Assembly: GCF_900112585.1 (NCBI RefSeq)
Contig: NZ_FOLY01000002.1
Span: 496,001 to 560,000, forward strand
Direction of reading: 5' to 3'
Origin: Kushneria avicenniae
Lineage (GTDB): Bacteria > Pseudomonadota > Gammaproteobacteria > Pseudomonadales > Halomonadaceae
Length of the DNA stretch: 64,000 nt
Position numbers and translations under genes: made by a program. Shown here piece by piece: positions 56,559 to 64,000 of the stretch; position 1 is the first letter of the stretch; each line of letters starts with the position of its first letter. Under the pieces are notes generated by a model. That model was not told the DNA's origin and ran no database searches. It was given only the letters and a program-made list of their open reading frames with translations.

Positions 56559-58289
56559 ATGTTTCCGGACTCCAATCTCAATTCAAGCAAGGCGCGACAT
56601 CTCGACATCAATGCGCCTGACCAGATCGTCGAGACCTTCGCCGACCTGACCGGTCATGACGCCCGGCTGTCGATTCGTTTTGAAGGTCTAGAGGTTCAAT
56701 ATCCCGTGACGCTGGCGCTGCTGGATCGTGACCTGCATCAGTGCGTGCTCAGGGCCAGCGATCTTACGGACCTCAACGAGCATCTGAGCCAGCGCCTTCC
56801 CTTTTATCTGGAGATTCAGCACACCTCGATGTCGATGACCAGCGCCCTGATGCGTCCGCTCAAGACGAGCGGACAGGCAGACTGGGTCGATATCCGTGCG
56901 GCGCTGCCCGTGTCGTTCAAGCTGACCCGCCAGCGCAATCTGTTTCGGGCCACGCTCGAGCGCGGCATGAAGGTCAACATGCTCATGACCGCGCAGCGTG
57001 GCGGCAACGAGGTAGAAGGGCGATTGGTGGATCTCTCCATTGGGGGCTGTTTGATTGCGGTATCGGTCAACGACGCCATTCACTTCCAGATCGGCATGCC
57101 GCTGTATCGACTGCGTGCGGTTTTCCCGAGCTCCGAGGCCTTTGATGCCAGTGGCTGCGTGCGTCACATGCGCTGCAGTGACAATAGCGGCGATGTGATG
57201 GTGGGCGTGGTCTTTGATGCAAGCCTTGCCGATTTCGAACGACAGGTCTGGTTCTACGTGCGCGAGATCGAGCGAGAGGCCGTGCGTCTGGAAGCGCCCC
57301 CCGAACGTGAGGTGGCGCCGTCCCGGCTTTTTAATGAAGGCGGTGCCGCCATCGAGGTAGAGGCGATAGCCACGCCTCAGGAAGAAGCGCTGGCCACACT
57401 GCCGCTTTTCGATAACGTCAAGAACATCGCCCGCGCGCTGGGCGTTCAGCTGATCAATCTGCAGGCCGGCATGAGTCTGGAGACAGCGGTGCTGTCCGAG
57501 CAGGCGCGCCGTCTGCTGGCGCTTTTACAGGAGGATCGCCAGGCGCTTTTATACGCACTGGCCTGCGTCGAGCGCCATTCCACGCCCCTGGTGTGTCACG
57601 GCATGACCGTGGCAGCGCGGCTGGCCGATCTGGAAAGCGGTGCTCGCACCACCGAGCAGATCGTTCAGATGATGGCATGTGCGATGGTGCATGACTTCGG
57701 CAAGATACTGCTGCCCGAACAGGTACGACTGCATCAGGGCAGCATGGACGCCGCAACGCTCTTCCATCTGCATCCGCACGTCGAGCTTCTGCGTTTTCGC
57801 ATCGAGCGCGATGCCTTTGCCGCTGACGTGCGCCGCGATGTGCTGCTGAGCATCAATGAACGTCTCGACGGCAGCGGCTATCCGCGCGGGCTGGATGGTC
57901 ATTCGATGAGCCGGCTGGCGCGCATGGCGGCGGTGGTGGACGCCATTGATGCCATGGGTCGGCCCCGCAGCGATCGCCCGGCATGGCTGGCGCTGGATAT
58001 CTATCGCCACATCTTCAATGCCGGCAGCTGCTTTGACACCGGTTGTGTCAATCGATACGTCAAGCGTTATGGATTTACCCCTATCGGCTCACTGGTAGCC
58101 TTTTCAAGCGGCTTCCAGGGCTGGGTCATGCGCCTTGATGGCAAGGGGCAGCCCTCTCGGGTTCGGGTCGTGCGTGAGCTGACGCATGACAAGCGCATGG
58201 ATCAGGTGCTTGAAGGTGCCGATCTGGTACAGCTTGGAACGCTCGAGGGCTGCGTCGGGCGTCATGACAGTGCCATGATCCCCTGGTAA
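56559..58289 (+). CDS. PilZ domain protein with degenerate HD-GYP region
   Basis: A 576-residue cytoplasmic protein. The N-terminal half has a YcgR-like part and a PilZ domain with RQRNLFR and DLSIGG, the c-di-GMP-binding motifs. The C-terminal half resembles HD-GYP: HDFGKILLPEQV (HD pair kept), HPHVELLRF, and NERLDGSGYPRGL. The usual HHE before DGxGYP reads INE, so a metal ligand is missing and phosphodiesterase activity is doubtful. Probably a c-di-GMP receptor. ATG 56559 has GGTGGA upstream; a GTG at 56547 is possible. Confidence 0.82.
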   Translation: MFPDSNLNSSKARHLDINAPDQIVETFADLTGHDARLSIRFEGLEVQYPVTLALLDRDLHQCVLRASDLTDLNEHLSQRLPFYLEIQHTSMSMTSALMRPLKTSGQADWVDIRAALPVSFKLTRQRNLFRATLERGMKVNMLMTAQRGGNEVEGRLVDLSIGGCLIAVSVNDAIHFQIGMPLYRLRAVFPSSEAFDASGCVRHMRCSDNSGDVMVGVVFDASLADFERQVWFYVREIEREAVRLEAPPEREVAPSRLFNEGGAAIEVEAIATPQEEALATLPLFDNVKNIARALGVQLINLQAGMSLETAVLSEQARRLLALLQEDRQALLYALACVERHSTPLVCHGMTVAARLADLESGARTTEQIVQMMACAMVHDFGKILLPEQVRLHQGSMDAATLFHLHPHVELLRFRIERDAFAADVRRDVLLSINERLDGSGYPRGLDGHSMSRLARMAAVVDAIDAMGRPRSDRPAWLALDIYRHIFNAGSCFDTGCVNRYVKRYGFTPIGSLVAFSSGFQGWVMRLDGKGQPSRVRVVRELTHDKRMDQVLEGADLVQLGTLEGCVGRHDSAMIPW

Positions 58290-58311
58290 GCAAAAGGGTG
58301 ACAAAGGCCTG

Positions 58312-58782
58312 TCAGCCGTAGGCGCGCTGATGGGCCTTTTTGCGTTTCAGGTAATCCTCGTCCTCACGGACCTGTATCCAGACCTTCTCGAATATGGCCG
58401 CCGACTCGGCCTTTTCCTGGTCAATGTCGCGCTTGCGAATTTCGCCGTTGTCATTGTATTTGCGCCCGCCGGGATAGTTGGCATAGCGCCGGGCGCGCGT
58501 GTGGCCCATCTGAATGAACTTGCGCGCCATGTCCATGCCGACAAAATCGTCGCGCGAGCGGTAGTCTTCGAACATCTCCAGAAGCTTTTGCGATGAGGCG
58601 CGAGCATCCTCCGGCGTCTTGAAACGCCAGTGGGGCAGCAGTTCGCCCTTATAGGGTTCGACGGTCAGCACCCCCTGTTCACCGCGGCCGACGCGGTAGT
58701 GTTCGGGATGCTGTCGACAGTTCGGTTTTTCGCCATCATCCTGCTGTGGCTGACCGGTCAGGGCGTCCTTTGAACGGCTCAT
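58312..58782 (-). CDS. DUF4385 family protein
   Basis: A 156-residue soluble protein. The conserved blocks HPEHYRVGRGEQGVLTVEPY, LPHWRFKTPEDA, DDFVGMDMARKFIQMGHTRA and RYANYPGGRKY define DUF4385; function unknown. Start MSRSKDA chosen for AAGGA upstream; an ATG at 58803 would add seven residues. It converges with the PilZ gene across a 22-base gap without a clear terminator. Confidence 0.88.
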   Translation of the reverse strand: MSRSKDALTGQPQQDDGEKPNCRQHPEHYRVGRGEQGVLTVEPYKGELLPHWRFKTPEDARASSQKLLEMFEDYRSRDDFVGMDMARKFIQMGHTRARRYANYPGGRKYNDNGEIRKRDIDQEKAESAAIFEKVWIQVREDEDYLKRKKAHQRAYG

Positions 58783-58925
58783 GCCTTGTTTGTCCTTTGT
58801 CATGCTGCGCTGCCGTCCTTCCATGAAGTCATGCTGAAATACCGGCACCGGCCACGGATTTGAAAGTGGTCAACGTCATGCGTTATCAGCCATGATAGTT
58901 CAGCTCAACAGACAGGAAAGCGGTA

Positions 58926-60299
58926 ATGCCATTACGATTCCAGGAAAAAGGGTTGTCACCTCTCGGCGCCGGAGTATCGGCGGCACGAGTCCGCACGCTG
59001 ATGCTGACGCTACTGCTGGGCAGTGGGGCCATGCAGGGCTGTCAGGCCGGCGCTGCGCCGTCGGCGCAGGCGTCACCTGCCTCGTCGCAGGAGGCGTCGC
59101 AGGGCGCGGAGACTCAAAAATCCGCCTCGAATGACGAGACTGCCACTGTCAACAGCGAGGATCAGACGCCTGCCGAGCGTGAATCCTTTGAGCAGTGGGT
59201 CAACGAGTTCCGACAGAAGGCGCGCTCGGAAGGCATCACCGCGACCACGCTGGATGAAGCGCTGGCAGACGTGCGCTATCAGCCGCGCATTATCGAGCTC
59301 GATCGCTCGCAGCCGGAGTTCACCCGGGCCATCTGGGAATATCTCGACAGCGCGGTCTCTTCGAGCCGGGTCGACAACGGCCGCCGGAAACTGGATGAGC
59401 ATCGCAGCGCCGCCGATCAGGCGCAGTCGCGCTACGGCGTACCGGGGTCGGTGATCACGGCCATCTGGGGAATCGAAAGCAACTACGGTGGCAACTTCGG
59501 CAGCTTTTCGACCATCGACGCCTTCGCGACGCTTGGCTATGAGGGGCGCCGTCACGCCTTTGCACAGGAGCAGCTGATTGCGGCCCTGCGCATCATTCAG
59601 GAAGGCGATATCGACCGCGAGCACATGCTGGGCTCCTGGGCCGGTGCGATGGGGCATACCCAGTTCATCCCCACCAGCTTTCTGGCCTACGCCGTGGACG
59701 GCGACAATGACGGCCGCCGCGACATCTGGGGCAGCATTTCCGACGTCATGGCCTCCACCGCCAACTATCTGGCCAGAAATGGCTGGCAGCGCGGCCAGCC
59801 CTGGGGTGTTGAAGTCCGCCTGCCCGATGACTTTGACTACTCCCGTACGGAGCTGTCCACACGTCAGTCCACCTCGTCCTGGCAGTCACAGGGCGTTCGT
59901 GCCGTCCAGGGGCAGTCACTGCCTGACTTCGAGCAGGCATCGGTCATCGCACCGGCCGGCGCCCAGGGCCCCGCCTTTCTGGTCGGTCCCAATTTCCGCG
60001 TCATCATGCGCTACAACAACGCCACCAGCTATGCCCTTGCCGTGGCGCTTCTGTCTCAGCGTATCGATGGTGGCCCCGGCGTACAGGCGGAGTGGCCTCG
60101 CGACGTCCGGCCGCTGACGCGTTCGCAGACAAAAGAGATGCAGAGTCTTCTGAATCAGAAGGGCTTTGGCACCGGCACCCCGGACGGCATCATGGGCCCC
60201 AACACCCGGGAAGGGCTGCGGGCATGGCAGCGCAGCGTGGGAAGAACGCCGGATGGCTTTTCCAGCACCAGCGTTCTGGAAGCATTGCGTCAGCCATGA
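58926..60299 (+). CDS. MltB-type lytic murein transglycosylase with peptidoglycan-binding domain
   Basis: A 457-residue envelope enzyme. After a basic N-terminus and hydrophobic stretch a possible lipobox reads AMQGC (non-canonical at -3/-2), so it may be a lipoprotein. The SLT-2/MltB domain (about 95-370) has the catalytic Glu in WGIESNYGGNFG and GAMGHTQFIPTS. A PG_binding_1 repeat (about 390-455, MQSLLNQKGFGTGTPDGIMG) ends the protein. It cleaves glycan strands to 1,6-anhydro-muropeptides. Confidence 0.9.
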   Translation: MPLRFQEKGLSPLGAGVSAARVRTLMLTLLLGSGAMQGCQAGAAPSAQASPASSQEASQGAETQKSASNDETATVNSEDQTPAERESFEQWVNEFRQKARSEGITATTLDEALADVRYQPRIIELDRSQPEFTRAIWEYLDSAVSSSRVDNGRRKLDEHRSAADQAQSRYGVPGSVITAIWGIESNYGGNFGSFSTIDAFATLGYEGRRHAFAQEQLIAALRIIQEGDIDREHMLGSWAGAMGHTQFIPTSFLAYAVDGDNDGRRDIWGSISDVMASTANYLARNGWQRGQPWGVEVRLPDDFDYSRTELSTRQSTSSWQSQGVRAVQGQSLPDFEQASVIAPAGAQGPAFLVGPNFRVIMRYNNATSYALAVALLSQRIDGGPGVQAEWPRDVRPLTRSQTKEMQSLLNQKGFGTGTPDGIMGPNTREGLRAWQRSVGRTPDGFSSTSVLEALRQP

Positions 60300-60466
60300 C
60301 CCGGATGAGCGGAATTAGACGAAAGTCGGTGTTACGATTCATCACACGTCAACGCGTCATCAATCCGTGATCGACTAGGCTTACCGGTGAAGGGAATCAC
60401 TGGTAAGCATCGTCAGCCGGGCGATAGTCCGACACTGTCGCCGCCACGCACAGCCGGAGAGTTACC

Positions 60467-61510
60467 ATGAAGGCAGCGCGCAACAATCCGTATGGGGTCA
60501 TTCCTCCTCACCTGCTCAACCGTTTGATTGAAAACGGCAACGACCGTCATCGCCGCTGCGCGTTGAACACGCTCACCGTTGATTCGCGTTTCAGGGCTCG
60601 TACCGAGCGTCATACGGCCGCGACCGATGCCCGGCGTGGCCAGCAAGGGCAGCCGCTGCGCTATATCTTTGATGCCGGCAATACCATGGAGCTGCCCGGA
60701 CGTCAGGTGCGACGCGAGGGGCAATCGGAGACCGGCGATGAGGCGGTGGATGAAGCCTATCGGGACCTTGGCGCGACCTATCGCTTTTTCTGGGAAGTAC
60801 TCGAGCGTAACGCCATCGATGATGAAGGCGGTGCGCTGGTGGGTACGGTGCATTACGGCGAGGAGTATCAAAATGCCTTCTGGAACGGCTACCAGATGGT
60901 CTTTGGCGACGGCGACGGGGAAATCTTTCTCTCTTTCACTCGTGCGTTGGACGTGGTGGCCCACGAGCTGGCGCACGGGATCACCGAGCGCGAGGCCGGG
61001 CTTGTGTATTACAACCAGCCCGGGGCCCTGAACGAATCCGTCTCGGACGTCTTTGGCGTCATGGTGGCGCAATATGATGCCAACCAGACGGTGGAAGAGG
61101 CCGACTGGTCCATCGGGCGGGATCTGCTCGGACCCGGGATCAATGGTACGGGGCTACGCTCGATGTCCAACCCCGGCACGGCCTATGACGATCCGCTGCT
61201 GGGACGCGATCCGCAGCCGGGACACATGCGCGATTTCGTCGAGACCAACGAGGACAACGGCGGGGTCCATATCAACTCGGGCATTCCCAACCGCGCCTTC
61301 TATCTGACGGCCATGGCGCTGGGCGGTCACAGCTGGGAGCGCGCCGGCCGGGTCTGGTATGCCACGCTCATCGATGAGCGACTGGCCAATGATGCCGAGT
61401 TTGCCGATTTTGCCCGCTTGACGATCGATAATGCCGAACGCCTTTTTGATGGCAGCGAGGTTCGCGACGCCGTTCGCGACGGCTGGCAGGGCGTGGGGGT
61501 GGATGTATGA
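60467..61510 (+). CDS. Protealysin-like M4 metalloprotease
   Basis: A 347-residue thermolysin-family protease. Zinc site: VVAHELAHGITE (HExxH) and downstream Glu in NESVSDVFG; the late HINSGIPNRAFYL is also conserved. A short propeptide at the start (NNPYGVIPPHLLNRLIENG) is the protealysin type, and there is no signal peptide, so it may stay in the cytoplasm or be released in another way. The emfourin-type inhibitor gene overlaps its stop by four bases. Confidence 0.9.
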   Translation: MKAARNNPYGVIPPHLLNRLIENGNDRHRRCALNTLTVDSRFRARTERHTAATDARRGQQGQPLRYIFDAGNTMELPGRQVRREGQSETGDEAVDEAYRDLGATYRFFWEVLERNAIDDEGGALVGTVHYGEEYQNAFWNGYQMVFGDGDGEIFLSFTRALDVVAHELAHGITEREAGLVYYNQPGALNESVSDVFGVMVAQYDANQTVEEADWSIGRDLLGPGINGTGLRSMSNPGTAYDDPLLGRDPQPGHMRDFVETNEDNGGVHINSGIPNRAFYLTAMALGGHSWERAGRVWYATLIDERLANDAEFADFARLTIDNAERLFDGSEVRDAVRDGWQGVGVDV

Positions 61511-61833
61511 GCTATCAGCACTCTCTGGGCGAGCGCGCGCGCGTTCGTCTGGCGCGTGAGGGTGGTGTGGCCTACATGCCGGCACTGGCGAGCCCTCGCG
61601 AGATTGCCTTCCACGAATGTTCGCTGTCGCAGCGCAAGAAGGTCTGCAAGCTTCTTGATGAGGCCGAACGACTGAAATGCCCCGGGGATCAGGCAGGGCA
61701 GGGCGATCAGCGCTACTTTCGTATTCTGATCATGCCGGTGGGCAACGACAGCGACGTGATCACTCTGCACGTGCCCGAGCGTCGGGCGCCGGAAGCGCTG
61801 GTGGCCCTGTGGAAGAGCGGCCCCAGCGATTGA
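61507..61833 (+). CDS. Emfourin-type protealysin inhibitor
   Basis: A 108-residue protein coupled to the M4 protease by ATGA. Its position, size and the fold-like segment YFRILIMPVGNDSDVITLHV match emfourin (M4in), which binds and inhibits protealysin-like proteases in a bicistronic operon. The pair suggests a protease kept inactive inside the cell until needed. The name rests largely on context. Confidence 0.75.
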   Translation: MSYQHSLGERARVRLAREGGVAYMPALASPREIAFHECSLSQRKKVCKLLDEAERLKCPGDQAGQGDQRYFRILIMPVGNDSDVITLHVPERRAPEALVALWKSGPSD

Positions 61834-61844
61834 CGCGCCGCCGA

Positions 61845-62912
61845 TCAGTTCGGTGTCAATGATGCGTCAAGGGCTTCAACCGGCGTCTTGGCGCCGGCAC
61901 CCGGCACTTCACGCACCAGACGCGGCAGCAGAAAGCCCGGCAGCGCCTCCCTGAGTCTGTCATGCAGCTGATGGGCTTCGTGGTCCGGCACATCAAAGTG
62001 CGCTGCGCCTGCCACCGGGTCCAGCACATGAAGGTAGTAGGGCAGAATGCCGGCCTCGAAAAGCCGTTCCGAAAGCGTCCTGAGCACCTCGACATCATCA
62101 TTGACGCCGCGCAGCAGCACGCTCTGATTGAGCAGCGTGACGCCCGCGCCCTTGAGTTTGACACAGGCCTGCACCACGGCGTCATCGATCTCGTTGGCGT
62201 GATTGATGTGCAGCACCATCACTTTTTGCAGTCGCGTGCTCGAAAGCCACGCCAGCATGGCGTCATCGACACGATCAGGGATGACGACCGGCAGGCGGGT
62301 ATGCAGACGCAACCGCTTGAGATGAGGGATGGCGTCAAGCTCACCAACCAGCCACGCCAGTCGTGTGTCGCTTGAGAGCAGCGGATCGCCTCCAGAGAGA
62401 ATCGCCTCGATCAGCGAGTCATCGTCACGCAGATAGTCCAGCGTCCTGTGCCACTGCGCGCGCGAGGCGGCGTGATCCTCATAAGGAAAATGACGCCTGA
62501 AGCAGTAGCGACAGTTGATGGCGCAGGCGCCGCTGGTGATCATCAACACCCGCGCGGCATATTTGTGAATCAGTCCGGCCGCGGGGGTATGGTCAGCTTC
62601 TTCCAGCGGGTCGGTAACGTAGCCCGCCACCGCACGTGTTTCATGCGCCAGCGGCAGTACCTGACGCAGCAGCGGATCATCGGGATTGCCCTTCTGGATG
62701 CGCGACAGATAGGCCTGCGGCACCCGCACCTCAAAGGCCTCATGGCCGCCCATGGCGCCCGGCAGCCAGCGTTCGTCGAGACCGACGGCCGCCAGCAGCG
62801 CCTTCGGATTGCGAATGGCGCCGGAGAGCTGAGCCTGCCAGCCCTGTTCCGGGGCGCGGTCAACGGTGGAAGAAGAGATAGTCTGCACAGGCTGCATGGT
62901 TCGCGTTATCAT
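61845..62912 (-). CDS. epmB: EF-P beta-lysylation protein EpmB (lysine 2,3-aminomutase-like)
   Basis: A 355-residue radical-SAM enzyme that converts (S)-alpha-lysine to (R)-beta-lysine for EF-P. The cluster motif is CAINCRYCFRRHFPYE (CxxxCxxC); ILSGGDPLLSSD is also KamA-like. Start ATG 62912 or 62897; neither has a clear Shine-Dalgarno. Divergent from efp, 122 bases away; epmA follows efp, so the modification set is complete. Confidence 0.94.
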   Translation of the reverse strand: MITRTMQPVQTISSSTVDRAPEQGWQAQLSGAIRNPKALLAAVGLDERWLPGAMGGHEAFEVRVPQAYLSRIQKGNPDDPLLRQVLPLAHETRAVAGYVTDPLEEADHTPAAGLIHKYAARVLMITSGACAINCRYCFRRHFPYEDHAASRAQWHRTLDYLRDDDSLIEAILSGGDPLLSSDTRLAWLVGELDAIPHLKRLRLHTRLPVVIPDRVDDAMLAWLSSTRLQKVMVLHINHANEIDDAVVQACVKLKGAGVTLLNQSVLLRGVNDDVEVLRTLSERLFEAGILPYYLHVLDPVAGAAHFDVPDHEAHQLHDRLREALPGFLLPRLVREVPGAGAKTPVEALDASLTPN

Positions 62913-63034
62913 CGCACACATTCTGATGCGCCGGGCTCGATGCGGTCACCTGACCGATGCCTCGGCGCCTAGTGGTCATTCACTGTCCCAGCAGTACCCG
63001 AGGCTCCGGGCGGCTGCGAACACAACGAGGCGTT

Positions 63035-63601
63035 ATGGCAAGCTATTCTACCAACGAATTCAAGGGCGGTCTGAAAGTGATGCTCGACGGCGATCCCTGC
63101 AACATCGTCGAAAACGAGTTCGTCAAACCCGGCAAGGGTCAGGCCTTCAACCGCGTCAAGCTGCGTAACCTGATGACCGGTCGTACCTGGGAGCGCACCT
63201 TCAAGTCCGGCGAATCGCTGGAAGCCGCTGACGTGCTCGACATCGACATGGAGTATCTCTACAACGATGGCGAGATGTGGCACTTCATGAGAACCGACGG
63301 CTCCTTCGAGCAGTTCGCTGCCGACAAGAAGGCCGTGGGCGACACGTCCAAATGGCTCAAGGAGCAGGTGGTCTACACCATTACGCTCTGGAACGATAAC
63401 CCCATCTCGGTCACGCCGCCCAACTTTATCGAGCTGGAAGTGATCGAAACCGACCCGGGGCTCAAGGGTGATACGGCACAGGGCGGCTCCAAGCCGGCGA
63501 CGCTGTCGACCGGTGCCACGGTTCGCGTCCCGCTGTTCATCAACCAGGGCGAAACGCTCAGGGTTGATACCCGCACCGGCGAATACGTCAGCCGCGCCTA
63601 G
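63035..63601 (+). CDS. efp: Translation elongation factor P
   Basis: A 188-residue EF-P. The lysylation loop is KPGKGQAF with Lys34 as the modified residue. The three beta-barrel domains are in place and the C-terminus [10 protein letters not shown] is typical. EF-P frees ribosomes stalled on polyproline. CGAGG precedes ATG 63035. A perfect 13-bp hairpin separates it from epmA. Confidence 0.97.
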   Translation: MASYSTNEFKGGLKVMLDGDPCNIVENEFVKPGKGQAFNRVKLRNLMTGRTWERTFKSGESLEAADVLDIDMEYLYNDGEMWHFMRTDGSFEQFAADKKAVGDTSKWLKEQVVYTITLWNDNPISVTPPNFIELEVIETDPGLKGDTAQGGSKPATLSTGATVRVPLFINQGETLRVDTRTGEYVSRA

Positions 63602-63620
63602 GGCATGGTGTAGCGTACGG

Positions 63621-63650
63621 CAAGCGCCGGGCCCCATGGCCCGGCGCTTG
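63621..63650 (+). other. Intergenic hairpin between efp and epmA
   Basis: CAAGCGCCGGGCC, loop CCAT, GGCCCGGCGCTTG: a 13-bp perfect stem with no T run, so more likely an attenuator or mRNA-stability element than a full terminator. Confidence 0.55.
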
Positions 63651-63684
63651 CGTTGGGCCCTGTTTCATCAACGGATGATCTGTC

Positions 63685-64000
63685 ATGAAGGCCGATGACT
63701 GGCGCCCCGGCGCCACCATGGACGCCCTGCGCGCGCGCGCCGGTCTGATGCGTCATATACGCGACTTCTTCCATGCCCGCGACGTACTCGAGGTGGAAAC
63801 GCCCGTGCTGGGTCGTGCCGGCAGCAGCGACGTGCATCTGGACTCGCTCTGCCTGGACGCGCGGACCATGCACGGTGACGAGCGGTTCTGGCTGCAGACC
63901 TCGCCGGAATATCATATGAAGCGTTTGCTGGCGGCCGGTAGCGGCCCCATCTTTCAGCTTTCCAGGGTCTTTCGCGATGGTGAAACCGGGCGGCGTCACA
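63685..64000 (+). CDS. epmA: EF-P--(R)-beta-lysine ligase EpmA, N-terminal part
   Basis: The first 105 codons of a LysRS-like class II synthetase paralogue (GenX/PoxA); the window ends inside it. FFHARDVLEVETPVLG and TSPEYHMKRLLAAGSGP are typical, with VFRDGETGRRH (motif 2 region) at the cut. It attaches beta-lysine to Lys34 of EF-P. No anticodon-binding domain precedes the core, as expected for EpmA. Confidence 0.93.
   Translation, partial: MKADDWRPGATMDALRARAGLMRHIRDFFHARDVLEVETPVLGRAGSSDVHLDSLCLDARTMHGDERFWLQTSPEYHMKRLLAAGSGPIFQLSRVFRDGETGRRH

Overview
The window looks like a moderately halophilic gammaproteobacterium, most likely Halomonadaceae (Halomonas or Kushneria type). The grounds are strongly acidic small proteins, the set of gammaproteobacterial housekeeping genes (parE-parC, cmoA/cmoB/cmoM, epmB-efp-epmA, greB, rsmC, nudF-yqiB-cpdA) and GC-rich coding sequence. 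The genus is inference. All calls come from reading the sequence; no database was searched.

Layout. 1-6.7 kb: an AaeAB-type efflux pair, small halophile proteins, a ChaC-like enzyme and a chemoreceptor. 6.9-13.5 kb: a PAS-GGDEF-EAL protein, the frmR-frmA formaldehyde operon with a candidate operator, and the carboxynorspermidine dehydrogenase/decarboxylase pair. 13.6-20.7 kb: a GST, a polar amino-acid ABC transporter, a TupA-like ATP-grasp protein, an MFS exporter and a HAD phosphatase. 20.85-21.2 kb: a secreted collagen-like Gly-Gly-X protein.

21.24-35.81 kb: an integrated P4-like phage satellite of about 14.6 kb. It lies between tRNA-Arg(CCT) with an adjacent tyrosine integrase and a 13-bp copy of the tRNA 3' region. 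From the integrase inward it has a GNAT protein, an Ogr/Delta-type zinc-finger activator, an AlpA regulator, a leader that resembles the P4 RNA-immunity region, a primase and a DUF927 helicase in separate overlapping genes, a coiled-coil protein, and two tandem 404-bp repeat modules. At the far end is a complete type II CBASS operon (Cap4-like nuclease-SAVED effector, CD-NTase, Cap2-like E2-E1, Cap3-like JAMM protease). The repeat modules are the most unusual signal: each has twelve heptamers in matching positions and orientations, and all twelve read GGGAACA in one copy and GGCAACA in the other.

35.9-64 kb: conserved chromosome. cmoM, rsmC, greB, nudF-yqiB-cpdA, cysDN, a porin, a split Ada/Ogt pair, an iron-regulated hmuS-like gene, cmoAB, pgi, yqiA-parE-parC behind a consensus LexA box, serB, a PilZ/degenerate HD-GYP protein, a lytic transglycosylase, a protealysin-like protease with its emfourin-type inhibitor, and the EF-P modification cluster (epmA is cut by the window end).
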